A DNA stretch of 64,000 nt from Aquincola agrisoli (GCF_036621135.1 NZ_JAZIBG010000056.1:1-64000), one strand, 5' to 3'; numbered from the stretch's first letter, positions 20,643 to 29,783 are shown. Translations and numbers: made by a program. The notes: generated by a model not told the origin, from the letters alone.

Positions 20643-22121
20643 TCAGGACCAGGGCAGCTCGCCCCGCAGGAACTGCGCGGCCTCCCGCGGCAGTTCGCCG
20701 TTGAAGAACTGCTCGGTCGGCAGCACCGCCACGAGCCGGCCCTGCTCCAAATAGCCCACCCGGTCGGCGAGGCGCTTGGCCTGGCCGAGGTTGTGGGTGC
20801 TCATCACCAGCGTGACGTCGGCGCCGATCTGCTCGATCAGCGCCTCGATCTCCCGCTTTGCGCCCGGATCCAGGCTGGCGGTCGGCTCGTCCAGGAGCAG
20901 CAGGTCGGGGGCCAAGGCCCACGCCCGGGCCAGCGCCAGCCGCTGCTGCTGGCCGCCGGACAGCGTGCGAGCGGGCCGCCCCGCCATCGCGGCCAGCCCG
21001 ACACGTTCCAGCGCCTCGCGGCAGCGGCCCTCCCGCTGCGCACGCGGCACCCGCCGCAGCCACAGGCCGAGCAGCACGTTCTGCCGCACCGACAGGCTGA
21101 GCAGGAACGGGCGCTGGAACAGCATCGCCACCACCGGCGCCCGCCCCTCCGGCTGCAACGGATGCCGCCGCGAGCGCCCATCGAACGGCTGCAGCCCGTG
21201 CAGCACCCGCAGCAGCGTCGACTTGCCCGAGCCATTGGCACCCACCAGCAGCAGGCGCTCGCCGCGGCGCAGTGTGAGGGTCAGCCCCTGCAGCGCCGTC
21301 ACGCCGGCGAACCGGACCTCGACCTGCGCCAGCTCGACGAGCGGCAGGCCGGCCGGCCGCGGCCCGGCCGCGGTGCCGCCGGGCGGCCGGCAGGACGCCG
21401 CGCCGGCCGGGGCGGCCGCCAAAGCAGGCACCGCCGCGCGCAGCTGCAGCCCGCCGATCAGCAGGTTGACGAGGCCGACGACCATCAGCAGCACCAGGCC
21501 CAGCGCCAGCGCCAGCGGCAGGTCGCCCTTGCTCGTCTCCAGCGCGATCGCGGTGGTCATCACGCGTGTCACGCCGTCGATGTTGCCGCCGACGATCATC
21601 ACCGCGCCCACCTCGGCCACCGCCCGGCCGAAGGCGGTGAGCAGGATCGTCAGCACGCCGAACCGCTCGTGCAGCAGCAGCAGGCCGGCGGCCGTCAGCG
21701 GGCTGGCGCCCAGCGAACGCAGCTGGTCTCCCCCCTCCTCCAGGCCGCTTTGCACCAGGCGCCGCGACAGCGCCGCGATCAGCGGCACGACCAGGATGGT
21801 CTGTGCCACCACCATCGCCGCGGGTGTGAACAGGATGCCCCAGCTGCCCAGCGGCCCGGCGCGCGACAACAGCAGGTAGACGGTGAGCCCGACCACCACC
21901 GCGGGCAGGGCCAGCAGGGTGTTCATGAGCCACACCAGAACGTTGCGGCCCGGGAAGCGCACCACCGCCAGCCACGCCCCCAGCCACAGGCCGATGGCCG
22001 CGCCCAGCATGCAGGCGGTCGCGCTGACCTGCAGCGACAGGGTCACGATGCTCACGAGCTGCGCATCGACGCCGCCGATGAGCTGCAGCGCCAGGCGCAG
22101 GCTGTCGGCGACGGTGTTCAT
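20643..22121 (-). CDS. Tungstate-type ABC transporter, fused permease and ATPase (TupB-TupC)
   Basis: This 492-residue fusion has an N-terminal ABC permease (about 1-230, five or six hydrophobic segments; the coupling loop has EEGGDQLRSLGAS). An Ala/Pro-rich linker follows (about 231-265), then a C-terminal ATPase. Walker A is GANGSGKST, the signature LSGGQQQR, and Walker B LLLLDEPTASLDP. The permease resembles TupB/WtpB for tungstate or molybdate. The matching binding protein gene is 12.5 kb away at 34654-35490. It diverges from moeA, fitting a metal supply role for the formate dehydrogenase. Confidence 0.85.
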   Translation of the reverse strand: MNTVADSLRLALQLIGGVDAQLVSIVTLSLQVSATACMLGAAIGLWLGAWLAVVRFPGRNVLVWLMNTLLALPAVVVGLTVYLLLSRAGPLGSWGILFTPAAMVVAQTILVVPLIAALSRRLVQSGLEEGGDQLRSLGASPLTAAGLLLLHERFGVLTILLTAFGRAVAEVGAVMIVGGNIDGVTRVMTTAIALETSKGDLPLALALGLVLLMVVGLVNLLIGGLQLRAAVPALAAAPAGAASCRPPGGTAAGPRPAGLPLVELAQVEVRFAGVTALQGLTLTLRRGERLLLVGANGSGKSTLLRVLHGLQPFDGRSRRHPLQPEGRAPVVAMLFQRPFLLSLSVRQNVLLGLWLRRVPRAQREGRCREALERVGLAAMAGRPARTLSGGQQQRLALARAWALAPDLLLLDEPTASLDPGAKREIEALIEQIGADVTLVMSTHNLGQAKRLADRVGYLEQGRLVAVLPTEQFFNGELPREAAQFLRGELPWS

Positions 22122-22189
22122 GCGGTCGGGCGGGGCATCCGGTATGGGCAGAATCGAGCCTGCACTGTACCCAGCACGGACACCACCGC

Positions 22190-23458
22190 ATGTCGGAACT
22201 CGGCCCTTCCCCGCTCGCCGCGGGCGACAAGAACCTCAGCGTCGCCGAAGCACGCGCCGCCATCGCCGCCTCGCTGACGCCCATCGCCGGCGACGAGACC
22301 GTCGACCTGCCCGAGGCGCTCGGCCGTGTACTGGCGCAGGACCTGCTGTCCCCGATCGACGTCCCCGCGCACGACAACTCGGCGATGGACGGCTACGCCT
22401 TCGACGGCGCGCTGCTGCGCGACGACGCCCCGCTCGACCTGCCGGTGCAGGGCACCGTCTATGCCGGCCAGCCGTTCGCCGGCGTGCCCGACCGGCTGGC
22501 CGCGCTGCGCATCATGACCGGCGCCGTCATGCCGCCCGGCCACGACACCGTCGTGCCGCAGGAGCTGGCCTCGGCCGGCGACGGGCGGGTGCGCATCGAG
22601 CCGGGGGCGGTCCGGCGCGGCGACAACCGCCGGCGCCGCGGAGAAGACCTGAGCGCAGGCCGGCCGGCCCTGCATGCCGGCCGGCTGCTGCGCCCGGCCG
22701 ACATGGGGTTGATCGCCTCGCTCGGCATCGAGTCGGTGCGGGTGCGGCGCCGGCTGCGGGTCGCGCTCTTCTCCACCGGAGACGAGCTGCGCTCGCCCGG
22801 CCAGGCCCTCGACGCCGGCTGCGTCTACGACAGCAACCGCAGCAGCCTGCGCGCCGCGCTGCAGCGCCTCGGCGTCGAGGTGGTCGACCTCGGGCTGGTG
22901 CCTGACGACCCCGCTGCGCTGCAGGCCACGCTGGAACAGGCCATCGCCCAGGCCGACGCCGTGCTCACCAGCGGCGGCGTCAGCGTCGGCGAGGCCGACC
23001 ACACCCGCGCGCTGCTGGCCCGCCTGGGCGAGGTCGCGTTCTGGAAGGTCGCGATGCGCCCGGGCCGGCCGTTTGCGTTCGGCCCGCTGCGCGCTGCGGA
23101 CGGCGGCCCGCGCTGGCTGTTCGCGCTGCCCGGCAACCCGGTGGCCGCCCTGGTCACCTTCTACGTCTTCGCGCGGGAGGCGCTGCTGCAGCTGGCCGGC
23201 GCCACGCCGCAGCCGCTGCCGGTGCTGCGGGCACGCAGCGTGGCACCGATCCGCAAGCGCCCCGGCCGCACCGAGTTCCAGCGCGCCGTGGTCAGCCCGG
23301 GCACCGAGGGCTGGCAGGTGCAGACCACCGGCACCCAGGGCGCCGGCATCCTGCGCAGCATGAGCGAGGCCAACGCGCTGCTGGTGCTCGGACACGAGCA
23401 GGGCTCGGTGGCCGCGGGCGAGTTCGTCGACGTCTGGCTCTTCGACGGACTGGCCTGA
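22190..23458 (+). CDS. moeA: Molybdopterin molybdenumtransferase MoeA
   Basis: The 422-residue enzyme inserts molybdate (or tungstate) into adenylylated molybdopterin. Landmarks are HDNSAMDGYAF near 61-71, TGAVMPPGHD near 108, STGDEL near 200, TSGGVSVGEAD near 262, and PGNPVAALV near 312. It stands alone on the plus strand, divergent from the Tup transporter with 68 nt between, and convergent with fdhD (10 nt). The location in a formate dehydrogenase cluster suggests a copy serving this enzyme; other moeA copies may exist. Confidence 0.93.
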   Translation: MSELGPSPLAAGDKNLSVAEARAAIAASLTPIAGDETVDLPEALGRVLAQDLLSPIDVPAHDNSAMDGYAFDGALLRDDAPLDLPVQGTVYAGQPFAGVPDRLAALRIMTGAVMPPGHDTVVPQELASAGDGRVRIEPGAVRRGDNRRRRGEDLSAGRPALHAGRLLRPADMGLIASLGIESVRVRRRLRVALFSTGDELRSPGQALDAGCVYDSNRSSLRAALQRLGVEVVDLGLVPDDPAALQATLEQAIAQADAVLTSGGVSVGEADHTRALLARLGEVAFWKVAMRPGRPFAFGPLRAADGGPRWLFALPGNPVAALVTFYVFAREALLQLAGATPQPLPVLRARSVAPIRKRPGRTEFQRAVVSPGTEGWQVQTTGTQGAGILRSMSEANALLVLGHEQGSVAAGEFVDVWLFDGLA

Positions 23459-23468
23459 TCCGCCCGCC

Positions 23469-24362
23469 TCAGCCACCGGCCACGACGCGCACGGGGGCAC
23501 GCTGCGGCTCGGGCTCGGCATCGAAGCGCTCGAAGCCGGTGTAGCAGAGGAAGTGCCGGTTCGAGGCCCGGCCGAACAGCGTCATGCCCAGCTTCGACGC
23601 CATGTCATAGCCCATCGCGGTCACGCCGTTGCGCGACACGATGATGGGCACGCCCATCTGGGCCGACTTCATGACCATCTCGCTGGTCAGCCGGCCGGTG
23701 GTGTAGAAGACCTTGTCGGCGCCTTCCACGCCGTTCAGCGCCATCCAGCCGGCGATGGTGTCGATCGCGTTGTGCCGGCCGACATCCTCGATGAACATCA
23801 GCATCTCCGCGCCGCGGAACAGCGCACAGCCATGCACCGAGCCGGCCTTGCGGTGGATGCTGTTCTGCTGGCGCACCACCTCCAGCAGGCCGTGCAGCGT
23901 GCCCTGGCGGATGCGCGCGGCCTGCGCGCCCGGCAGCCGCACGGCATCCAGGGCGGTCAGCAGGTCACCGAACACCGTGCCCTGCCCGCAGCCCGTGGTG
24001 ACGATCCGCCGCGCCGTGCGAGCGTCGATGTCGCCGATGCCCCCACGCGTCTGCACCGCGGCGGCCTCGACCTCCCAGTCGACGGTGATCGCGTCGATCT
24101 CGTCCGCCGAGGCGATCAGCCGCTGGTTCAGCAGGTAACCCAGCACCAGCAGTTCGGGCGAGGCGCCCAGCGTCATCAGCGTGACCAGCTCCCGCTTGTC
24201 GACGTACACGGTCAACGGGCGCTCGGCCGGGATGTGGATGCCGCGCCGCTCGCCGAACTCGTCGAGGATGGCGATCTCGCGCGTCAACGGCGCGCCCGCC
24301 GCGGTCAGGAAGGGCTTGCGCCCGGCGAGGGGTCGTGCCCGCGCGGTGCTGCCAGCGCTCAT
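23469..24362 (-). CDS. fdhD: Formate dehydrogenase sulfurtransferase FdhD
   Basis: The 297-residue accessory protein passes sulfur from the cysteine desulfurase to the molybdenum cofactor of formate dehydrogenase. Family blocks are HIPAERPLTVYVD, EDVGRHNAID, TTGRLTSEMVMK and SRNGVTAMGYDMA. In the mobile cysteine loop it reads TTGCGQGT, with a single Cys, where the E. coli protein has a CxxC. I chose ATG 24362, as the longer frame adds low-complexity Arg/Pro sequence. It follows a small secreted-protein gene by 10 nt. Confidence 0.93.
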   Translation of the reverse strand: MSAGSTARARPLAGRKPFLTAAGAPLTREIAILDEFGERRGIHIPAERPLTVYVDKRELVTLMTLGASPELLVLGYLLNQRLIASADEIDAITVDWEVEAAAVQTRGGIGDIDARTARRIVTTGCGQGTVFGDLLTALDAVRLPGAQAARIRQGTLHGLLEVVRQQNSIHRKAGSVHGCALFRGAEMLMFIEDVGRHNAIDTIAGWMALNGVEGADKVFYTTGRLTSEMVMKSAQMGVPIIVSRNGVTAMGYDMASKLGMTLFGRASNRHFLCYTGFERFDAEPEPQRAPVRVVAGG

Positions 24363-24372
24363 CGGGGAAGCC

Positions 24373-24750
24373 TCACCGCTTGGGAGCGGACGCCGCGGGC
24401 TCGGTCGTGCTGGGCGGCGAGGTGGCCGTCTGCGGCGGCGAATGGGCGCCCGCGGCCTCGATCGGCTTGGCCTCCGGCGGCGTGTAGCTGAAGGCGCCCG
24501 GATCGACGCAGGCCGGCGTCGCCACGGGCTGCACGTCCTTGCCCGCCGCCTTCGCCTGCGCATGGTAGGCCGCCGCCACCTTGTCCATCGACTGGCACAA
24601 CTGGTAGTCGGCCACCTTGCCGGACCATGCCGTCCGTGCGGCGGTCTCGGCCGCCTTGGCCTTGGCTTCGGGTGAGGGCTCGGGCAGCTTGCCGACAGCG
24701 GAGCCGGCTGCTGCCATCGCGAGCAGGGAGAGCGAGGCGATTCGTTTCAT
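24373..24750 (-). CDS. Small secreted protein of the formate dehydrogenase cluster, function unknown
   Basis: This predicted 125-residue protein begins with a signal peptide (MKRIASLSLLAMAAAGSAVG). It has a helical central part rich in Ala/Lys with two Cys (QLCQSM; PACVDPG) and a Pro/Thr/Ser/Ala-rich tail. I do not recognise the family. It sits between fdoI and fdhD in a tight same-strand run, so it is probably co-expressed and acts in the periplasm near the enzyme. The coding call rests on the signal peptide, spacing and frame continuity. Confidence 0.7.
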   Translation of the reverse strand: MKRIASLSLLAMAAAGSAVGKLPEPSPEAKAKAAETAARTAWSGKVADYQLCQSMDKVAAAYHAQAKAAGKDVQPVATPACVDPGAFSYTPPEAKPIEAAGAHSPPQTATSPPSTTEPAASAPKR

Positions 24751-24767
24751 GGGCACCCCGTGGTGGT

Positions 24768-25904
24768 TCAGGCCTGGCGCGGCACGCCGGCCGCTGCGGC
24801 GGGCCGGGAGCGGCGCGCCGGGATCCTGCCGGCGCGGATGTCGGCCTCCCAGAGCGCATGGTGCTCGCGGGCCCAGGCTTCGTCGACCTCGCCGTCGCGC
24901 ATCGCCCGGTAGGCGCCGCGCATGCCGATCGTGCCGAGGTAGATGTGGCCGAGGAACATCGCCATCATCAGCACCGCGGCGCTGGCATGGATCATGTGGG
25001 CGATCTGCATCTCGCCGCGGGTGTAGTCGAGGCCGGGCAGCAGCTTGTCGAGCACCAGCCCGGAGCCGACGACCAGGCCGCCGAGCAGCAGCACGCCGCC
25101 CCAGAACACGATTTTCTCGCCGGCATTGAAGCGGTGCGACGGCACCTCGGCGCCGCCGAACAACCCGCCGGCCCGTCGCAGCCAGGCCAGGTCTTCGCGG
25201 CGCGGCAGGTTGTCGCGCACGAAGGTGAGGAAGACGATCAGCAGCGACACCGCGAACAGCGGCCCGGCGAAGTTGTGCAGCGTCTTCAGGCCGTAGGTGA
25301 GCGCGCCGAACAGCGAGGCGCCCATCCAGGGCAACAGGAAGAACTTGCCGAACGCCATCACGATGCCCGAGACCGCCAGCACGACGAAGGCCGCCGCGTT
25401 GGACCAGTGCGCGGCACGCTCGAACGGCGTGAAGCGCTCGATCTTGCGGCCGGTCTCGGCCTCGGGGCCATGGCCGATGGCACCACGGCGCCAGTAGAAC
25501 AGCACGATGGCCAGCAGCGCGATCAGCAGCAGCGAACCGCCGTACGGAATGATCCAGCGGTTGCGCACCTCGCGCCAGGCTTCGCCGGCCGTGGTGAAGC
25601 GCGAGCCCGGGTACTGCACGAAGCGCTGGATCAGCACGCCCTTCTCCACGCCCGGCAAGCTGGTGAAGCCTTCCTGGTGCCCGGATTCGCGCACGCCGCG
25701 CCAGAACGGCGCGTTGTTGCCCGGCTGCGACTTGGCGCGCTGGGCGTTGGTCTCGTCGGGCTTCGGTTCGGCCGGCGCGACGAAGCCGGCAGGCGGGCCC
25801 GCGACCGGCTCGGCAGGCGGCTGCTGCGCCGTCACGCCGGCCGCCGCCAGCGCCAGTGCCGCGGCCAGCCAGCAACGCTGCAGCAGGAGGGAGGCGGATC
25901 TCAT
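24768..25904 (-). CDS. fdoI: Formate dehydrogenase gamma subunit, cytochrome b556
   Basis: This membrane subunit (378 aa from ATG 25904; 381 from ATG 25913) passes electrons to quinone. A signal peptide and a Pro-rich N-terminal periplasmic part (to about 105) precede five hydrophobic segments. These include WIIPYGGSLLLIALLA, AAHWSNAAAFVVLAVSG and MIHASAAVLMMAMFLGHIY. His residues in AAHWSN, TLHNFAG, IAHMIHA and LGHIYLG are the likely heme b ligands. It lies directly downstream of a small lipoprotein gene. The N-terminal extension is longer than in E. coli FdoI (about 210 residues). Confidence 0.92.
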   Translation of the reverse strand: MRSASLLLQRCWLAAALALAAAGVTAQQPPAEPVAGPPAGFVAPAEPKPDETNAQRAKSQPGNNAPFWRGVRESGHQEGFTSLPGVEKGVLIQRFVQYPGSRFTTAGEAWREVRNRWIIPYGGSLLLIALLAIVLFYWRRGAIGHGPEAETGRKIERFTPFERAAHWSNAAAFVVLAVSGIVMAFGKFFLLPWMGASLFGALTYGLKTLHNFAGPLFAVSLLIVFLTFVRDNLPRREDLAWLRRAGGLFGGAEVPSHRFNAGEKIVFWGGVLLLGGLVVGSGLVLDKLLPGLDYTRGEMQIAHMIHASAAVLMMAMFLGHIYLGTIGMRGAYRAMRDGEVDEAWAREHHALWEADIRAGRIPARRSRPAAAAGVPRQA

Positions 25905-25923
25905 CGGCGGCACCTCGCTGGCT

Positions 25924-26172
25924 CTAGGGCTGCCCGACAGCCCGGGAATACTCGTTCTGGCCCTGCGTGCGGCTGCGGATCTGCTGCTCCCAAGCCGCCT
26001 GGTCGCTGGCCTTCCATCCCGACGCGTTGAAGCCCGGCTGCCGGCTGCCCTGCCAGGCCTGCTCGTGCGCCCGGTGCGTGCCCGCGACCTGCGGCTGCTC
26101 GGTGCACGCCGCGAGTGCCGCGCACAACGCCAGCAGTGCGGGCGACGCCCATCGGTGCGTGCGCGCCCTCAT
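25924..26172 (-). CDS. Small lipoprotein between fdoH and fdoI
   Basis: The predicted 82-residue protein starts with a signal peptide and lipobox LAAC (Cys at about 22), followed by a charged and Trp-containing segment (SGWKASDQAAWEQQIRSR). Its ATG overlaps the stop of fdoH (ATGA at 26169-26172), indicating coupled translation. It is a cell-envelope lipoprotein of unknown function; I do not know a named family. Conservation within this operon type would confirm it. Confidence 0.7.
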   Translation of the reverse strand: MRARTHRWASPALLALCAALAACTEQPQVAGTHRAHEQAWQGSRQPGFNASGWKASDQAAWEQQIRSRTQGQNEYSRAVGQP

Positions 26173-26801
26173 GACTTGCCAGTCCCCGGCTTCGGCTGGC
26201 CGATGCCGCTCTCCGACGGCTTGCCGTAGGCGGTGCCCCAGCCCCAGACCTCGCTGCCCTTGCCGCGCACAAGCACGCGGTTGCGGAAGATGTCGGCGAC
26301 GACATCGCCGTCGCCGCCCAGCAGCGCCTTGGTCGAGCACATCTCGGCGCACGCCGGCAGCTTGCCTTCGGCCAGCCGGTTGCGGCCGTACTTCTCGTAC
26401 TCGGCCTGGCTGCCGTGCTCCTCGGGGCCACCGGCGCAGAAGGTGCACTTGTCCATCTTGCCGCGCAGGCCGAAGGTGCCGTTGCTCGGGAACTGCGGCG
26501 CACCGAACGGGCAGGCGTAGCTGCAGTAGCCGCAGCCGATGCAGACATCCTTGTCGTGCAGCACCACGCCCTCGTCGGTGCGGTAGAAGCAGTCCACCGG
26601 GCACACCGCCATGCAGGGCGCGTCGCTGCAGTGCATGCAGGCGACCGAGATGCTCTTCTCGCCCGGCAGGCCGTCGTTGAGCGTGACGACCCGGCGGCGG
26701 TTGACGCCCCACGGCACCTCGTGCTCGGCCTTGCACGCGGTGACGCAGCTGTTGCATTCGATGCAGCGCTCCGAGTCGCAGATGAATTTCATTCGAGCCA
26801 T
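26169..26801 (-). CDS. fdoH: Formate dehydrogenase beta subunit, four [4Fe-4S] clusters
   Basis: The 210-residue ferredoxin-type subunit carries electrons between the catalytic and heme subunits. Cysteine motifs appear in series: CIECNSCVTAC, CMHCSDAPCMAVCP, CIGCGYCSYACP, CTFC and CAEMC. E. coli FdoH is about 300 residues with a C-terminal membrane helix; this one has no such helix. Attachment to the membrane must then depend on the gamma subunit. It lies 9 nt after fdoG. Confidence 0.93.
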   Translation of the reverse strand: MARMKFICDSERCIECNSCVTACKAEHEVPWGVNRRRVVTLNDGLPGEKSISVACMHCSDAPCMAVCPVDCFYRTDEGVVLHDKDVCIGCGYCSYACPFGAPQFPSNGTFGLRGKMDKCTFCAGGPEEHGSQAEYEKYGRNRLAEGKLPACAEMCSTKALLGGDGDVVADIFRNRVLVRGKGSEVWGWGTAYGKPSESGIGQPKPGTGKS

Positions 26802-26810
26802 GAAGTCTCC

Positions 26811-29783
26811 TCAGGCCGTGGCCTTCTCGATCTGGCAGAGCGTGGTCTTGCTTTCCTGCATCATCGTGACGCTGTCGTAGCCGTAGGTGGTGGCGGTGTT
26901 GATCGCCTCGCCGCGCACGATGGGCATGGCGCCTTCCGGGTAGTACTGCGCCAGGTCCACCCCGCCCCAGCGGCCCGAGAAGTGGAAGGGCAGGAACACC
27001 GTATCCGCCCCCACGCGCTCGGTGACCAGGGCCTTGACGCGGATGCCCTTGAAGCCGGCCAGCGCCTGCATCGGCGGCGTCTTGACCCACACGTACTCGC
27101 CGTTGCGGATGCCGCGGTCGTTGGCCGCCTTCGGGTTGATCTCGACGAACATCTCCTGCTGGAGCTCGGCGAGCCACGGGTTGGAGCGGGTCTCCTCGCC
27201 GCCGCCCTCGTACTCGACCAGCCGGCCGCTGGTCATGATCAGTGGGTAGGTCCGACCGATGTCCTTGTTGCGCTCCTGCACGCTCTTGAACAGCGTCGGC
27301 AGTCGCCAGAACGCCTTCTTGTCGTCGTGCGTCGGGTACTTGTCCACCAGGTCGGCGCGCGTGCTGTACAGCGGCTCGCGGTGCTGCGGGATCGGGTCGG
27401 GGAAGTTCCAGACGACCGCACGCGCCTTGGCATTGCCGAACGGATGGCAGCCGTGGTTCTTCATCGCCACGCGGATGATCGCCCCGGTCGGGTCCGTCTT
27501 CCAGTTCTTGCCGTCGGCGGCCTTCTGCTCCTCCGCGGAGAGCTCGTTCCACCAGCCGAGCTTCTTCATCAGCAGGTGGTCGAACTCCGGATAGCCCATC
27601 GTCAGGTCGGCGCCCTTGCTGTGCGAGCCCTCCGCGGACAGCAGCGAGACGCCCTCGCGCTCCACGCCGAAGTTCGCGCGGAAGTTGCCGCCGCCGTCCA
27701 TCACGTGCAGGCTGGTGTCGTAGAGGTTGGCCGTGCCGGGATGCTTCATCTGCGGCGTGCCCCAGCAGGGCCAGGGCAGGCCGAAGTAGTCGCCGTCGAG
27801 CGAGTAGCCGGTCTCCTTGTCGATGCCCCCCTTGGCGCGCAGCGTCTTGATGTCGAAGACGTTCATGTTGCGCATGTGCGCCTTCAGCCGCTCGGGGCTC
27901 TGGCCGGTGTAGCCGATGGTCCAGACGCTGCGGTTGACCTCGCGCAGGATGTCCTCGGGCACGGGCTCGTCCATGCCCTTGACCTGCTGCATCTTGTAGT
28001 TCTTGACCAGCTCCTTGTCGAAGCCCAGCTTCTGCGCGAGCTGGTACATGATCATGTGGTCGGTGCGGCTCTCCCACAGCGGCTCGATGACCTTCTCGCG
28101 CCATTGCACCGAGCGGTTGGAGGCCGTGCACGAGCCGCTGGTCTCGAACTGGGTGGTGGCCGGCAGCAGGTAGACCGCGCGCTGCGGGTTGCGGTCCTCG
28201 GCCTGGCCCGGCATCGCCGCCATCGCGGCCGTGGCCGAAGGGAACGGGTCGACCACCACCAGCAGGTCGAGCTTGTCCATCGCCCGCTTCATCTCGAGGC
28301 CGCGGGTCTGGGAGTTCGGGGCGTGCCCCCAGAAGAAGAGGCCGCGCAGGTTGCTGTCCTGGTCGATCAGCTCGTTCTTCTCCAGCACGCCGTCGATCCA
28401 GCGCGAGACCGTCATCCCGGGCTTGGTCATCATGCCCGGCGCGTACTGCTGCTTGACCCAGTCGAAGTCGACGCCCCAGGTGGCGGCGAAGTGCTTGAAC
28501 GAGCCTTCGGTGAGGCCGTAGTAGCCCGGCAGGGAGTCGGGATTGGGGCCCACGTCGGTCGCGCCCTGCACGTTGTCGTGGCCGCGGAAGATGTTCGCGC
28601 CGCCGCCGGACACGCCGATGTTGCCCAGCGCCAGCTGCAGGATGCACGAGGCCCGCACGATCGCGTTGCCGATGGTGTGCTGCGTCTGGCCCATGCACCA
28701 CACGATGGTGCTGGGACGGTTCTCGGCCATGGTCTTGGCAACGCGGTACGTGGTGGCCTCGTCGACGCCGCAGACCTCCTGCACCTTGTCGGGCGTCCAC
28801 TTCGCGAGCACCTCCTCGCGCACCTTGTCCATGCCGTAGACGCGGTCCTCGATGTACTTCTTGTCTTCCCAGCCGTTCTGGAAGACGTGGTACAGCACGC
28901 CGAAGAGGAAGGCGATGTCGGTGCCCGAGCGGATGCGGACGTAGTCGTCGGCCTTTGCGGCGGTGCGGGTGAAGCGCGGGTCGACGACGATCAGCTTGCA
29001 GCCGTTCTCCTTGCCGTGCAGCACGTGCAGCATCGACACCGGGTGCGCCTCGGCGGCGTTGCTGCCGATGAACAGCGCCGCCTTGGCGTTCTGCATGTCG
29101 TTGTAGGAGTTCGTCATCGCCCCGTAGCCCCAGGTGTTGGCGACACCGGCGACGGTCGTGCTGTGGCAGATGCGGGCCTGGTGGTCGCAGTTGTTGCTGC
29201 CCCAGAACGACATCCACTTGCGCAGCAGGTAGGCCTGCTCGTTGCTGTGCTTGGACGAGCCGACGACGAAGATCGAATCGGGCCCACTCTGCTTGCGCAG
29301 CTCCAGCATCTTGGCGCTGATCTCGTTCAGCGCGACGTCCCACGAAATGCGCTGGTACTTGCCGTCGACCAGCTTCATCGGGTACTTGAGACGGAACTCG
29401 CCGTGCCCGTGCTCGCGCACCGCCGCCCCCTTGGCGCAGTGGGAGCCCAGGTTGATCGGGCTGTCGAACACCGGCTCCTGGCGCACCCAGACGCCGTTCT
29501 CGACCACCGCGTCGATCGCGCAGCCGACCGAGCAGTGGCCGCACACCGTGCGCTTGACCTCGATCTTGCCGCTGCCGGCCGGCGCGGCCGGGTCCGCCGC
29601 TGCCGCCTTCTTGACGAGCGTGAGCTGCGAGGCGGCCAGCCCGGCCCCCACGCCCAGGCCGGAGCGGCGCAGGAAGGCACGGCGGTCCATCGTCGGCACC
29701 GCGCGCGAGACGCCGCGCGCCAGGCTGGCGACCAGGCTCGACGGCGCCGCGGCATGGGAGGTGGACTTGCGGGTGAGCAGCAT
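26811..29783 (-). CDS. fdoG: Formate dehydrogenase alpha subunit, Mo/W-bis-MGD, Cys type
   Basis: This 990-residue catalytic subunit oxidises formate to CO2 in the periplasm. A twin-arginine signal (DRRAFLRRSGLG, about 32-43) is followed by the [4Fe-4S] ligands Cys81, Cys84, Cys88 and Cys116. The metal ligand is Cys206 in RICHSTTVAG, where E. coli FdoG has selenocysteine, followed by the catalytic His207. I chose ATG 29783 because it places a normal Tat signal. The enzyme could use tungsten or molybdenum; the tungstate transporter genes nearby favour tungsten but do not prove it. Confidence 0.96.
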   Translation of the reverse strand: MLLTRKSTSHAAAPSSLVASLARGVSRAVPTMDRRAFLRRSGLGVGAGLAASQLTLVKKAAAADPAAPAGSGKIEVKRTVCGHCSVGCAIDAVVENGVWVRQEPVFDSPINLGSHCAKGAAVREHGHGEFRLKYPMKLVDGKYQRISWDVALNEISAKMLELRKQSGPDSIFVVGSSKHSNEQAYLLRKWMSFWGSNNCDHQARICHSTTVAGVANTWGYGAMTNSYNDMQNAKAALFIGSNAAEAHPVSMLHVLHGKENGCKLIVVDPRFTRTAAKADDYVRIRSGTDIAFLFGVLYHVFQNGWEDKKYIEDRVYGMDKVREEVLAKWTPDKVQEVCGVDEATTYRVAKTMAENRPSTIVWCMGQTQHTIGNAIVRASCILQLALGNIGVSGGGANIFRGHDNVQGATDVGPNPDSLPGYYGLTEGSFKHFAATWGVDFDWVKQQYAPGMMTKPGMTVSRWIDGVLEKNELIDQDSNLRGLFFWGHAPNSQTRGLEMKRAMDKLDLLVVVDPFPSATAAMAAMPGQAEDRNPQRAVYLLPATTQFETSGSCTASNRSVQWREKVIEPLWESRTDHMIMYQLAQKLGFDKELVKNYKMQQVKGMDEPVPEDILREVNRSVWTIGYTGQSPERLKAHMRNMNVFDIKTLRAKGGIDKETGYSLDGDYFGLPWPCWGTPQMKHPGTANLYDTSLHVMDGGGNFRANFGVEREGVSLLSAEGSHSKGADLTMGYPEFDHLLMKKLGWWNELSAEEQKAADGKNWKTDPTGAIIRVAMKNHGCHPFGNAKARAVVWNFPDPIPQHREPLYSTRADLVDKYPTHDDKKAFWRLPTLFKSVQERNKDIGRTYPLIMTSGRLVEYEGGGEETRSNPWLAELQQEMFVEINPKAANDRGIRNGEYVWVKTPPMQALAGFKGIRVKALVTERVGADTVFLPFHFSGRWGGVDLAQYYPEGAMPIVRGEAINTATTYGYDSVTMMQESKTTLCQIEKATA

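Noticed and set aside
22580..22700. Suspected frameshift in moeA around the Arg-rich stretch GDNRRRRGEDLSAG
   Set aside because: This is the normal family element (compare GQNIRRRGEDI), and the frame stays consistent on both sides.
29081..29250. Possible selenocysteine codon in the formate dehydrogenase
   Set aside because: The active-site codon at 29166-29168 is a normal Cys codon (TGC on the minus strand), so no SECIS or in-frame TGA is needed.
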